NCBI GenBank assembly: GCA_934371135.1
Contig: CAKRNO010000007.1
Coordinates: forward strand, 1-60,805
Origin: an uncultured Eubacteriales bacterium
GTDB taxonomy: Bacteria > Bacillota > Clostridia > Oscillospirales > CAG-272
Direction of reading: 5' to 3'
Length of the DNA stretch: 60,805 nucleotides
How positions within the stretch are numbered: the first letter of the stretch is position 1; every line of letters begins with the position of its first letter. The translations under genes and the position numbers were made by a program. Of the stretch, positions 6,827 through 15,857 are shown in pieces. The notes under the pieces are model-generated. The model did not search any database. It saw only the letters and a list, made by a program, of their open reading frames with translations, and was not told the origin of the DNA.

Positions 6827-9235
6827 TCAGGCGAGGGGCAGCTTCTTATCCAGCACCTTGTTCTTGCGGAACAGGAGATAACCGAGACCGCCGAGGAGCA
6901 GGATGGCGAAGATCGTGCCGACCACGTTGCCGTGCCCCGTAAAGAGGCAACCGAGCTGGTAGACGATGAGGGAGATCACATACGCGAAGCCGCACTGGTA
7001 GCCGATGGCGAACCAGGTCCACTTCGGGCTGTTCATCTCGCGGCGGATCGCACCGATGGCGGCGAAGCAGGGAGCGCACAGCAGGTTGAAGATGAGGAAG
7101 GAATAACCGGCGAGTTTTGAGAGACCTTCAAACTGCAGGACACCGAAGACGCCGACGACTTCTTCCTTTGCGACGAGACCCATGATGGTCGCGACCGTGG
7201 CGGTAGGCGTTGCGAAACCGAGAGGCGCGAAGATCCACTTGAGACCGTTGCCGAGATAACCGAGCAGGCTGTTATCCAACTCCATATCGACGTCAAAGAG
7301 GAACTTGCCGTCCACGACGCCGAAGCGGGAACCCGCCCAGATCACGATCGTGGAGAGCAGGATGATGGTACCTGCCTTCTTGATGAAGGCGCTGGCACGC
7401 TCCCAGACGGAGTGCGCGAGGTTGCCGACGGTCGGCATATGGTAGGCGGGGAGCTCCATGACGAACGGAGCAGGCTCACCCGCAAACATCTTGGTCTTCT
7501 TGAGGAGAATACCGGAGATGATGATGGCGGCGACGCCGAGGAAGTAGGCGCTCGGGGCGACCCACCAGGCGTTGTGGAACAGAGCGGCGGCGAGCAGTGC
7601 GATGATCGGGAGCTTCGCGCCGCAGGGGATAAAGGTCGTGGTCATGATGGTCATGCGGCGGTCGCGTTCATTTTCGATGGTACGGGAGGCCATGATGCCG
7701 GGGACGCCGCAGCCGGTGCCGATGAGCATCGGGATGAAGGATTTACCGGACAGACCGAACTTACGGAAGATGCGGTCCATGACGAAGGCGATACGGGCCA
7801 TGTAGCCGCACGCTTCGAGGAATGCAAGGAACAGGAACAGCACGAGCATCTGCGGGACAAACCCGAGGACGGCGCCGACGCCTCCGACGATACCGTCGAT
7901 GATGAGGCTCTCGAGCCAGTCGACGCAGTTCATCTTGTCGAGCAGCTTGGTCAGCAGTACGGGGATGCCGGGGATCCATGCACCGTAGTGATCGGCAGGA
8001 TCCGGTACGTCGTCCCGCTCCATGGCGGCGTCATAAGCGGTCGTGATGTCGTAGCCGGCTTCATTCAGTGAGTCAGCATAGGTGCCGTAGGCTTCATCGA
8101 ACGCATCAAAGTCTTTTTCATTGATGGCATCGAGGATGTCTTCAGCGCCGACGACGTCGGCATCAACAGCGGCTTTTACCGTGGCAATGTAGTCTTCCGA
8201 CCAGATGTTCTTTTCGGCGAACTCGGCGTTTGCGGCGTTGAACTTGCCGCGGCCGATGCCGAGGAAGTACCAGCCGTCACCGAAGACGCCGTCGTTTGCC
8301 CAGTCGGTCGCCCAGGTGCCGACCGTGGTGACGGAGATGAAGTAGACGAGGAACATGATGAGGGCGAAGATCGGGAGCGCTGCCCAACGGTTGGTGACGA
8401 CGCGGTCGATCTTGTCGGAGACGGTGAGCTTGCCGGCATCCTTCTTTTTGTAGATACCGCGCAGCAGGTTGGCGATGTACACATAGCGCTCGTTCGTGAT
8501 GATGCTCTCTGCATCGTCGTCGAGCTCTTTTTCCACATCGGCGATGTCGCTCTCGATGTGCTTAAGCGTTTCCTCCGGGAGGTTCAGCTCTGCGACGGCT
8601 TTGCTGTCACGCTCAAAGAGCTTGATGGCATACCAGCGCTGGCGTTCCTCCGGCATGGAGTGGACGGACACTTCTTCGATATGTGCGAGCGCGTGCTCCA
8701 CAGGGCCCGAGAAGGTGTGGAGCGGTACGGTCTTACCGCTCTTTGCCGCTTTGATGGCGGCATCGGCTGCTTCACTGATACCGGTGCCCTTCAGTGCGGA
8801 GATCTCCACGATGGGGCAGCCCAGCGCGCGGGACAGCTCGCTGACGTTGATCTTGTCACCGTTCTTTTTCACGACGTCCATCATGTTGATGGCGACGACG
8901 ACCGGGATGCCCAGCTCGGTCAGCTGGGTCGTGAGGTACAGGTTTCTTTCGAGGTTGGTACCGTCGATGATGTTGAGGATGGCGTCGGGGCGGTCATGCG
9001 TCAGGTAGGTACGGGCGACGACCTCCTCGGGGGTGTAGGGCGAGAGGGAATAGATGCCGGGCAGGTCCGTGATGATGACATCATCATGCTTTTTGAGCTT
9101 GCCCTCTTTCTTCTCGACCGTGACGCCCGGCCAGTTACCGACGAACTGGTTGGCACCCGTCAGGGCGTTGAACAGGGTCGTCTTACCGGCGTTCGGGTTA
9201 CCGGCAAGGGCGATGCGAATTTTCTTCTCTTCCAT
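6827..9235 (-). CDS. feoB: Ferrous iron transport protein B
   Basis: 802 aa. FeoB imports Fe(II) across the cytoplasmic membrane. The N-terminal GTPase domain has G1 GNPNAGKTT (about residues 11-19), the G3 motif DLPG and the G4-like NMMD, followed by a helical linker and the membrane core with its conserved GTGCGVPGIM segment and two gate repeats. Between the first and second membrane helices is an acidic insertion (about residues 326-415) exposed outside or at the membrane face; similar stretches occur in some clostridial FeoBs. The ATG lies 13 bases after AAGGAG. It follows two feoA genes and precedes the Cys-rich protein in one operon under the triple operator at 9819-9903. Confidence 0.97.
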   Translation of the reverse strand: MEEKKIRIALAGNPNAGKTTLFNALTGANQFVGNWPGVTVEKKEGKLKKHDDVIITDLPGIYSLSPYTPEEVVARTYLTHDRPDAILNIIDGTNLERNLYLTTQLTELGIPVVVAINMMDVVKKNGDKINVSELSRALGCPIVEISALKGTGISEAADAAIKAAKSGKTVPLHTFSGPVEHALAHIEEVSVHSMPEERQRWYAIKLFERDSKAVAELNLPEETLKHIESDIADVEKELDDDAESIITNERYVYIANLLRGIYKKKDAGKLTVSDKIDRVVTNRWAALPIFALIMFLVYFISVTTVGTWATDWANDGVFGDGWYFLGIGRGKFNAANAEFAEKNIWSEDYIATVKAAVDADVVGAEDILDAINEKDFDAFDEAYGTYADSLNEAGYDITTAYDAAMERDDVPDPADHYGAWIPGIPVLLTKLLDKMNCVDWLESLIIDGIVGGVGAVLGFVPQMLVLFLFLAFLEACGYMARIAFVMDRIFRKFGLSGKSFIPMLIGTGCGVPGIMASRTIENERDRRMTIMTTTFIPCGAKLPIIALLAAALFHNAWWVAPSAYFLGVAAIIISGILLKKTKMFAGEPAPFVMELPAYHMPTVGNLAHSVWERASAFIKKAGTIILLSTIVIWAGSRFGVVDGKFLFDVDMELDNSLLGYLGNGLKWIFAPLGFATPTATVATIMGLVAKEEVVGVFGVLQFEGLSKLAGYSFLIFNLLCAPCFAAIGAIRREMNSPKWTWFAIGYQCGFAYVISLIVYQLGCLFTGHGNVVGTIFAILLLGGLGYLLFRKNKVLDKKLPLA

Positions 9236-9286
9236 ATTCCGTTATGTACTCCTTGTACGAATAAAATCGTCGATGGGAATGAAGCC

Positions 9287-9508
9287 TTATTCGACTTCGA
9301 TCATGTCCGCGTCTTCATGGCGGAGCGAGAGAGCATACCCTCTTACGGTCACCTCGACCGGATCCCCGAGGGGAGCGACACGCACGACATGGATGTCAGT
9401 ACCACGCGTGATGCCCATGTCCATGATGCGGCGTTTGACGGCGCCCTCGCCGTGGAGTTTGACCACGCGGCAGTCCTCGCCGACCTTGACCTCTCTGAGT
9501 GTCTTCAT
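9287..9508 (-). CDS. feoA: FeoA-domain protein (second copy in operon)
   Basis: 73 aa with the SH3-like FeoA fold: KTLREVKVGEDCRVV, a RRIMDMGITRGT turn and a DPVEVTVRGYALSLR strand. FeoA proteins bind or modulate FeoB. The ATG at 9508 lies after AAAGGAG; a longer in-frame version has no ribosome site. 51 bp upstream of feoB and 11 bp downstream of the first feoA. Confidence 0.92.
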   Translation of the reverse strand: MKTLREVKVGEDCRVVKLHGEGAVKRRIMDMGITRGTDIHVVRVAPLGDPVEVTVRGYALSLRHEDADMIEVE

Positions 9509-9519
9509 AATTTTCTCCT

Positions 9520-9732
9520 TTACTCTACTAATATCTTCTGTGCCATTTCGCGGCTGACCGCGACGCGGCACTCTTTGATATTGACGATCAGGTTGCCGCC
9601 CAGTGTTGCGACGACGGTAATGCTCCCCCCGATGGTAAAGCCCATCGTTTCGAGGTGCTGGCGCACCTCCGGTGCCCCGCCGATGTGGCGGATGATGAGC
9701 GGTTCTCCGGGATTTGCGAGTGTCAGCGGCAT
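9520..9732 (-). CDS. feoA: FeoA-domain protein (first copy in operon)
   Basis: 70 aa, a second diverged FeoA: PGEPLIIRHIGG, RQHLETMGFTIGGSITVV, then a short strand and KECRVAVSREMAQKI. The start is ATG at 9732 because GAGGAGG sits 6 bases before it; an in-frame ATG 5 codons earlier would overlap that ribosome site. First gene of the feo operon. Tandem feoA genes before feoB are common in Clostridia; the two may act together or one may have a separate partner. Confidence 0.9.
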   Translation of the reverse strand: MPLTLANPGEPLIIRHIGGAPEVRQHLETMGFTIGGSITVVATLGGNLIVNIKECRVAVSREMAQKILVE

Positions 9733-9818
9733 GATGTTCCTCCTCACTCGTCTGTCGATGCGTTTCGGCAGGCGATGTCGTTCCTTTTACGGGTCTTTCC
9801 GTCTTTATGTTCAGTCAC

Positions 9819-9903
9819 GTTAGCATACGCTAACCTGTTCGGCGAAAAGAAACGTTAGCAAATGCTAACTTATTCCGCCAAAATAAAGTTAGCTCTCGCT
9901 AAC
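9819..9903. promoter_or_regulatory. Three tandem palindromic operators of the feo operon
   Basis: GTTAGC-N4-GCTAAC occurs at 9819-9834, 9854-9869 and 9888-9903, each a perfect 6+6 palindrome with a different 4-base centre. Starts are 35 and 34 bp apart. The site nearest the promoter overlaps the expected transcription start (the -10 is 9911-9916) and the other two lie inside the leader. Half-sites of this kind resemble DtxR/IdeR-family iron boxes, so iron-dependent repression is the natural reading. 9735-9818 holds no other signal. Confidence 0.8.
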
Positions 9904-9910
9904 CGTCTAT

Positions 9911-9939
9911 ATAATACGCTGAAGACCGAGGTTTGTCAA
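9911..9939 (-). promoter_or_regulatory. Promoter of the feo operon
   Basis: Minus-strand TTGACA (9934-9939), 17-bp spacer, TATTAT (9911-9916). It lies directly before the operator cluster. Confidence 0.85.
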
Positions 9940-9992
9940 TCGAATTTTGACAGTTTGACACGATTTTGCCATCCTGCTCACAAATAAATGCT

Positions 9993-10023
9993 ATTTCAAT
10001 TTGAAATTTGTGCATATTGCACA
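9993..10023. promoter_or_regulatory. Two adjacent 15-bp palindromes
   Basis: ATTTCAA-T-TTGAAAT (9993-10007) and TGTGCA-TAT-TGCACA (10009-10023) are perfect inverted repeats with single- or three-base centres, one base apart, in a region (9940-10244) that contains no gene. They could be binding sites acting on the feo promoter or on queH. The second resembles operators of several regulator families, but I cannot assign it. Confidence 0.35.
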
Positions 10024-10244
10024 GAATGGCACCCGCCGCATCGACGACGAGGCAGGCGAGGGGCGTCACGCGCGCGCCGAGGGGGCAAATTGCATGACAG
10101 GACACGCCGGAATGTGGTACTTTTGTCAGGGAAACTGCCGGTTTTTTCGTGAAAACGCCTTTGCCCTCTGTTCCGGCTTCCGGAAATATGCTACAATATT
10201 GTAAATTGTGCGGCTGCGCGCCGGTCCATCAGGGGGAGAGAACG

Positions 10245-10880
10245 ATGCAGAAGAAAAATTACCAGGCGGAGCTCGACGGATATCTTGCGTCCCTTGACCC
10301 GTGCCATCCGCCGCGCCTGCTTCTGCACGGCTGCTGCGCACCGTGCAGCTCCTATGTGCTGGAATATCTGTCCGCCTACTTTGCGATCACGCTTTATTTC
10401 TATAATCCCAATATCTCGTCCCGCGAGGAGTATGACAAGCGCGCCGAGGAGGAGCGCCGCCTGCTCTCCGCTATGCCGCTCACGCACCCGGCGGAGCTCA
10501 TCGTCCCCCCGTGGGAGCACGAGGTGTTTCTCCGCGCCGCGAGGGGGGTAGAGGAGGCGCCCGAGGGCGGCGAGCGGTGCCGCCGGTGCTTCGCCCTGCG
10601 GATGTCCCGGGCGGCGGAGGCGGCGAAGGCGGGTGGCTTTGACTGCTTCGCCACGACCCTGACCATCAGCCCCTTAAAGAACGCCGACCTCATCAATACC
10701 ATCGGCGCCGAGGCGGGCGCGCGCTGGGGCGTGCCGTACATCCCAACGGACTTCAAGAAGAAGGGCGGGTATCTCCGCTCGATCGAGCTCTCCCGGCGGT
10801 ACGACCTGTACCGTCAGGATTTTTGCGGGTGTGAATTCAGCTACGCCGCGCGCCACGGGGCGGAGCCGCCCGAAAACTGA
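10245..10880 (+). CDS. queH: Epoxyqueuosine reductase QueH
   Basis: 211 aa. QueH carries out the last step of queuosine synthesis in tRNA, reducing epoxyqueuosine to queuosine, and replaces QueG in many anaerobes. Signature Cys motifs in order: HGCCAPCSS near residue 27, RCRRCFALRM, the basic loop DFKKKGG and YRQDFCGCEFS; together they hold an iron-sulfur cluster and another metal. The start is ATG at 10245 after GGGGAGAG; a longer frame upstream has no ribosome site. Upstream I found no preQ1 riboswitch; a weak -10 (TACAAT, 10192-10197) lacks a good -35. It is 41 bp before the first CotH gene and may share its transcript. Confidence 0.93.
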   Translation: MQKKNYQAELDGYLASLDPCHPPRLLLHGCCAPCSSYVLEYLSAYFAITLYFYNPNISSREEYDKRAEEERRLLSAMPLTHPAELIVPPWEHEVFLRAARGVEEAPEGGERCRRCFALRMSRAAEAAKAGGFDCFATTLTISPLKNADLINTIGAEAGARWGVPYIPTDFKKKGGYLRSIELSRRYDLYRQDFCGCEFSYAARHGAEPPEN

Positions 10881-10921
10881 TCCCGTCTATTTATATGTAT
10901 CATTCGGATAAAGGAGTTATC

Positions 10922-13552
10922 ATGAAACACGGTCTCGTACGCACACTCTCTCTTTTGCTTGCGCTGGCGACGCTGCTCGCGACGGCGTTCTTCACAGTGT
11001 CCTGCGAATTCGGCTTTGACGACGGCGGTACGACCTCCGGCGGTAATACGGGCGGCAACGGGGCGGGTGATGACGGCAATACGCCGACCATCGTCCCCAC
11101 GTCCATCGTCATCAACGAGGTCTGCACCAAGAACACCGCGCGCCGACACACAGAGGACGGTGCGTACTGCGATTGGATCGAGCTCTATAACAAGTCGGAG
11201 GAGGATGTTTCTCTCGCGGGATGGGGCATCTCCGATCGTGCAAAGAGCGTGAAGCATATCTTCACGGCGGGCGTCACCGTGCCGGCAAAGGGCTTTCTCA
11301 TGCTCTGGGCGTGCGGCACGGCAACTACCAGCGATAAGAACGGGGGAGTCAACCTGCCGTTCGCGCTCTCCAAAAACGGAGAAAAGCTGTACCTGTTCAA
11401 CGCGGCGGGTGCCGTGACGGATTATGTCGTGGTCCCGGCATTGCAAAACGGCGGCTCCTTCGGCAGGACGACGGACGGCGGCGAGGTGTTCGCCGAGTTC
11501 GTGAGCCCCAGCTTCGGTCAGACGAACGGAAAATCCGACATTCTGCATCTCGATACCTCCCTCATGAAGTTCTCGCATGAGAGCGGATTCTACGGCGAGG
11601 CGTTCGATCTGCGGATCGAGGTGCCGGAGGGCTACACGCTCTACTATACGGACGACAGCTCCACCCCGACGGAGAATTCCGCGGAGTTCCCCGCGGCGGG
11701 TATCCGCATCCGCGACCGGAGCGGAGACCCGAATCTCTACAGCGGGCAGTATACAGGCGCGATGGAGCAGTGCTATGAGGGATATTCCAAGGTGCACGGT
11801 TACGCCAAGGATACGGTCGATAAGTGCACGGTTCTGCGTTTCCTGCTGGTCAACGACGACGGAGACGCGTCCTCGGTGGTCACCAAGTCCTTCTTTGTCG
11901 GCTCGCAGTTTTCGAGCGAGACCGGCGGGTACATGAATATGTCGGTCGTGTCGCTCGTCAGTGACCCGGCGAATTTCTTCGGGGATGAGGACGGGAACGG
12001 GAATGCGCTTTTCACCAATTCGAGCTATTGGAAGAAGACCGGTACGCCGGAGGAGCGCCCCGCCAACTTTACCTATTTCGGGGCTGACAAACAGTATTCG
12101 TTTGACCAGGATATCGGCGTTCGCCTGCACGGGACATCGACGCGTGGCTATAACCAGAAAAGCATGACGCTGTTTGCACGCCGTCAGTACGGTGCCGGAA
12201 AATTCAAAAAGAAAATCCTCGGCGTGTCAGACGTCGGCAGTCTCGTGCTCCGCACGGACGGCACGACCAAGCTTCAGGAGGGGTTTTTCCAGTCATTTGT
12301 CTCCGACCGGGCCGTTTCCACAAGCAATTATGAGCCGACGGTGGTGTTCCTCGACGGTGAGTATTATGGCGTGTTCAACCTCATGGAGCGCTTCTCCGAG
12401 GACTATGTGGAGGCGCACTACGGCATCGGCAGTGACAACGTGTATATAGTGAAAAAGGGCGAGGCAAAGGGCAGAAATTCCGCCGGTGTCTGGACGGACG
12501 CCGGAGAGGGAAATGTGGACGGCGCGATGAGCAGCTATATCGCGACCTTCCGCAACCTCCTGAACGCCGATCTCTCGGTGGCGCGGAACTGGCAGGCGCT
12601 TGTGAACGCCGTGGATCTGCAGAGCCTCGTCGATTACCTGGCGATACAGATTTTCCTCGGTAACATGGACTGGTCGTTCGCGCAGAACATTGCCGTCTGG
12701 CGCACGATAGACCCCTCGCTGGAGGACGGCGGGAACCCGTATGCCGACGGTAAGTGGCGCTTCGTTCTGTATGACCTCGACTTTGCCGCGGGGTGCTGGA
12801 ACGCGGTCGCCAACTGGAAGGGCAGGACGGTGACGAACTACAACGCATCGACGAACTCCTTTACCGCCGCTATGCCGTTCGCGGGCGATGGCGTTTCCTC
12901 CATGCCGCAGATCCGGAACCTCATGAAGAACGCGACCTTCGTCGAAAAGTTTGTGCTCGCCTTTGAGGACCTCTGCAACGTCAATTTCGCGCCGGATGCC
13001 GCCGTTGCGAAAACGGAGGCGGCGATCGCGCGGATACAGAACGCGATGCCCAAGCACTTCAAGCGCTTCGGCGCCACGGTGAAAGCCTATAATACCGGTT
13101 CGGCAGAGGGCACGAACAATGACGCCTGGAAGGTAAAGACCTATTTCGGCGGCTATTCCGTCTATCCGACGACGGTGAGTGCCGCGACCTGGGCAAAGGA
13201 GATGCAGTTCCTCGTGGACTTCTTCCGCGACCGCCCGGCCTATGCCCTCGGGCACATGGCGTCCTTCTGCGGCGTGACGGGGTCTGCCGTCAGCGTCCGG
13301 ATCGTTTCTGCGGGCGCGGCAGGCACCATCGTTCTCAATGGCGCGACGACCGTGTCGCTTGATGCGGACGGCAGCTTCACGGGCACCTATTATACGAAAT
13401 ACCCCCTTACCGTAACGGCGGTGGCGCCGGAGGGGTATGTGTTCAGCGGCTGGACGGTGGACGGCGCCGTGCTATCCACTGCGACCGGAGAGACGACGCG
13501 GCTCACGCTGACGAAAAACGGCACGCTGACGGCGAATTTCACGCCGCAATAA
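10922..13552 (+). CDS. CotH-kinase-domain lipoprotein with lamin-tail and repeat domains (first of pair)
   Basis: 876 aa. A lipoprotein signal ends at Cys28 (FFTVSC), followed by a Gly/Asn linker. Next comes a lamin-tail domain from about residue 62 (IVINEVCTKN, DWIELYNKS, LAGWGISD), then a chitobiase/hexosaminidase C-terminal-like segment (FSHESGFYGEAF). From about residue 395 to 640 there is a CotH kinase-like domain (VRLHGTSTRG, FLDGEYYGVFNL, LGNMDWSFAQN, LYDLDF), and the end is an InlB B-repeat-like module (GYVFSGWTVDG...LTANFTP). CotH proteins phosphorylate secreted or spore-coat proteins; the catalytic Asp residues appear intact. The ATG at 10922 follows AAAGGAG. It probably acts outside the membrane. 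The substrate is unknown. Confidence 0.88.
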   Translation: MKHGLVRTLSLLLALATLLATAFFTVSCEFGFDDGGTTSGGNTGGNGAGDDGNTPTIVPTSIVINEVCTKNTARRHTEDGAYCDWIELYNKSEEDVSLAGWGISDRAKSVKHIFTAGVTVPAKGFLMLWACGTATTSDKNGGVNLPFALSKNGEKLYLFNAAGAVTDYVVVPALQNGGSFGRTTDGGEVFAEFVSPSFGQTNGKSDILHLDTSLMKFSHESGFYGEAFDLRIEVPEGYTLYYTDDSSTPTENSAEFPAAGIRIRDRSGDPNLYSGQYTGAMEQCYEGYSKVHGYAKDTVDKCTVLRFLLVNDDGDASSVVTKSFFVGSQFSSETGGYMNMSVVSLVSDPANFFGDEDGNGNALFTNSSYWKKTGTPEERPANFTYFGADKQYSFDQDIGVRLHGTSTRGYNQKSMTLFARRQYGAGKFKKKILGVSDVGSLVLRTDGTTKLQEGFFQSFVSDRAVSTSNYEPTVVFLDGEYYGVFNLMERFSEDYVEAHYGIGSDNVYIVKKGEAKGRNSAGVWTDAGEGNVDGAMSSYIATFRNLLNADLSVARNWQALVNAVDLQSLVDYLAIQIFLGNMDWSFAQNIAVWRTIDPSLEDGGNPYADGKWRFVLYDLDFAAGCWNAVANWKGRTVTNYNASTNSFTAAMPFAGDGVSSMPQIRNLMKNATFVEKFVLAFEDLCNVNFAPDAAVAKTEAAIARIQNAMPKHFKRFGATVKAYNTGSAEGTNNDAWKVKTYFGGYSVYPTTVSAATWAKEMQFLVDFFRDRPAYALGHMASFCGVTGSAVSVRIVSAGAAGTIVLNGATTVSLDADGSFTGTYYTKYPLTVTAVAPEGYVFSGWTVDGAVLSTATGETTRLTLTKNGTLTANFTPQ

Positions 13553-13613
13553 AAGCACAGGTGGCGCTGCGGTGCCCGGGGCAAGTACGGCTATACGAAA
13601 GGGACGATCAATT

Positions 13614-15842
13614 ATGAAGAAGTGGATTGTGCGGAGCGTTGCGCTCCTCTTGCTCGCGGTCATGTGCTTTCTCACCGCCTGTGCAGATATAGGTCGCACC
13701 GACGACACCCCTCCCCGGCAGGAGGGCGGCACGACGGGCGGGCAGGGCTCCTCCGGCGACCGGGACGATGCGCCGGGGACCGGTACGCCGGGCGGAGAGG
13801 ATCCCTCGGTGACCCCTGCGGAAACGGCGGTTGTCTTCAACGAGATCTGCTCCAAAAACAGTGCCTATCCGGCGCCGGACGGCGGGGTTTATGACTTCAT
13901 AGAGCTTTATAATCCCTCGGAGACCGATGCACCGCTCGGTGGCTGGTCGCTCTCGGACGGCAAGAAAAACCTGCGTAAGTTCGTGTTCCCGGCGGACACA
14001 GTGGTGCCTGCGGGCGGCTATCTCGTCGTGTACGCCGACGGCGTCGGGGACGAAGCGGGCTCACGCTCCGGGCTGTATGCCGCTTTCAAGATCTCAAACG
14101 CCGGCGAGGACCTGTATTTCGCCGACCCGAACGGCATCCTGTCTTTCTCCCTGCGGGTTCCCGCACTTCGCAAAAATGAGAGTTACGGCAGGGCGATGGA
14201 CGGCGGCGAAGCGTTTGCTACGCTGACCCCCACTCCCGGTGCCGCCAATGACGGCTCCGTAATTCTGCTCGCCTCGTCCGTCCTGACCTTCTCGCACGAG
14301 AGCGGGTTTTATGCGGATGCGTTCAATCTTTCCATGGCGGCACCCGATGGCTACACCGTCTACTATACGACCGATTGCTCCGACCCCGCGACCTCCGGGA
14401 CGCGGCACAGGCTCACCCCCGGCGGCACCGTGGAGGTCACGGACCCCTCGGGGGCGCTCGGTGCTTCTGCCGCATATTTTGCCGGGAGAAAATATCCGAG
14501 TGCGTCCGACACCTCTTATGTGGACCAGTGCTTTGTTCTGCGCGCCTGCGCCGAGAACGGGAGCGGCGAGGTCACCGAGACGGTAACGAAGACGTATTTT
14601 GTCGGTAAAAATGAACGGGGGGATCTGCTCGGCATCCCGATCGTGCTCCTCACAACGGACGCGGCGTCGATCTACGGTGACGCGGGACTGTTCGCGGATT
14701 ATCAATCGCAGGACAGGGAGGAGCGGGTGAACCTGACCTTCCTGCACCCGGACGGGAGCTACTGGTTTGACCAGGCGGCTGGCATCAGCATCCGCGGCTC
14801 CTCTACAAGAAATGCACCGCAAAGGGCGCTGAACGTCATTGCCCGCGCCGAATATGACGGCAATGCGCGGATGCTCGGCGAGCTGTTCCCGAACGCGACC
14901 TATACCAAGTCCTTTGCCCTCCGCGGGGACGGTATGAGCGGCGGGATGATCGGGCAGGGCTTCATGCAGGACCTCGTGCGGGAGCGGGATATTCTCACGC
15001 AGGATTCGTTTTATGTTACCGTGTTCCTTGACGGCGAGTACTTCGGGCTGTATAATCTCTATGAGCGCGTCAACGAGCATTTCCTGGCGGCACACTACGG
15101 CGTAGACCGCAACAATACGGAAATCGTCAAATTCGGCAGAGAAGGGACGGCGTCGGCGCTCGCGGACTACCGGGAGGTGATGAACCTTCTGAAAACGTCC
15201 GATCTCACCGACCCCGTGAACCTTGCTGCACTTGAAGCGCGGCTGGACCTTGACAGCCTGATTGACCTCTGGTGTGCGCAGCTGTACATCGACAACGGGG
15301 ATTTCTGTATGTGGCAGAATATTTCCGCCTGGCGGGTGATGAATCCGGCGGCGGAGGACCCGGCGAATCCTTATGCGGACGGCAGATGGCGCTTTGCCAT
15401 GTTCGATCTGGATTATGCCCTTTGCCAGTTTACCGATAAGGCGACGGCGTTCCGCAGGAACACCTTTACCGAGCTGCCCAAGAATAAGGCAATCGGCATT
15501 GCGTTTTGCGACTGGGCGGAGGTCAAGAATTTTATGAAAAGCGAGGAATTGCGTCTGCGCTTCGGCAGAGCGTTTCTGGAAATCGCCGATTGCTATGACT
15601 ATGAAACGCGGGTGAAGCCCATGATGGACGGGCATCTCGCGGTTATCAAGGCTCGCGCGAATATTTACCTCCGCCGTTTCAACTATGTGAGCAGCAGCGG
15701 CGCCGTGCGGCAGGCGGAGACGTTCGACCGGTATTCTGCCCACCAGTACACGTTCCTCAAAAACCGCAAAGAGTATATTTTGCCCTATCTTTACACCTAC
15801 CTCGGCGTCACGGCGGAGACGCTCGCCGGTGGCGGTGACTGA
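13614..15842 (+). CDS. CotH-kinase-domain lipoprotein with lamin-tail domain (second of pair)
   Basis: 742 aa, a diverged paralogue of the preceding gene with the same layout but without the C-terminal repeat. Lipobox LTAC with Cys23; low-complexity Gly/Thr linker; lamin-tail domain from about residue 73 (VVFNEICSKNS, DFIELYNPS, LGGWSLSDG); chitobiase-like segment near residue 226; CotH domain from about 390 to 620 (SIRGSSTRN, FLDGEYFGLYNLYERV, YIDNGDFCMWQN, MFDLDYA). The ATG follows AAGGGACG. A gap of 61 bp separates it from the first copy, with no terminator or promoter, so the two are likely co-transcribed. They may act on different targets. Confidence 0.87.
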   Translation: MKKWIVRSVALLLLAVMCFLTACADIGRTDDTPPRQEGGTTGGQGSSGDRDDAPGTGTPGGEDPSVTPAETAVVFNEICSKNSAYPAPDGGVYDFIELYNPSETDAPLGGWSLSDGKKNLRKFVFPADTVVPAGGYLVVYADGVGDEAGSRSGLYAAFKISNAGEDLYFADPNGILSFSLRVPALRKNESYGRAMDGGEAFATLTPTPGAANDGSVILLASSVLTFSHESGFYADAFNLSMAAPDGYTVYYTTDCSDPATSGTRHRLTPGGTVEVTDPSGALGASAAYFAGRKYPSASDTSYVDQCFVLRACAENGSGEVTETVTKTYFVGKNERGDLLGIPIVLLTTDAASIYGDAGLFADYQSQDREERVNLTFLHPDGSYWFDQAAGISIRGSSTRNAPQRALNVIARAEYDGNARMLGELFPNATYTKSFALRGDGMSGGMIGQGFMQDLVRERDILTQDSFYVTVFLDGEYFGLYNLYERVNEHFLAAHYGVDRNNTEIVKFGREGTASALADYREVMNLLKTSDLTDPVNLAALEARLDLDSLIDLWCAQLYIDNGDFCMWQNISAWRVMNPAAEDPANPYADGRWRFAMFDLDYALCQFTDKATAFRRNTFTELPKNKAIGIAFCDWAEVKNFMKSEELRLRFGRAFLEIADCYDYETRVKPMMDGHLAVIKARANIYLRRFNYVSSSGAVRQAETFDRYSAHQYTFLKNRKEYILPYLYTYLGVTAETLAGGGD

Positions 15843-15857
15843 ACCAAAGGAGACAGC

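Noticed and set aside
10024..10244. preQ1 riboswitch before queH
   Set aside because: I searched for the short stem-loop and A-rich tail of preQ1-I and for larger classes and found no convincing match.
10149..10244. 32-residue N-terminal extension of QueH
   Set aside because: No ribosome site upstream, and the ATG at 10245 is preceded by GGGGAGAG and starts the recognised domain.
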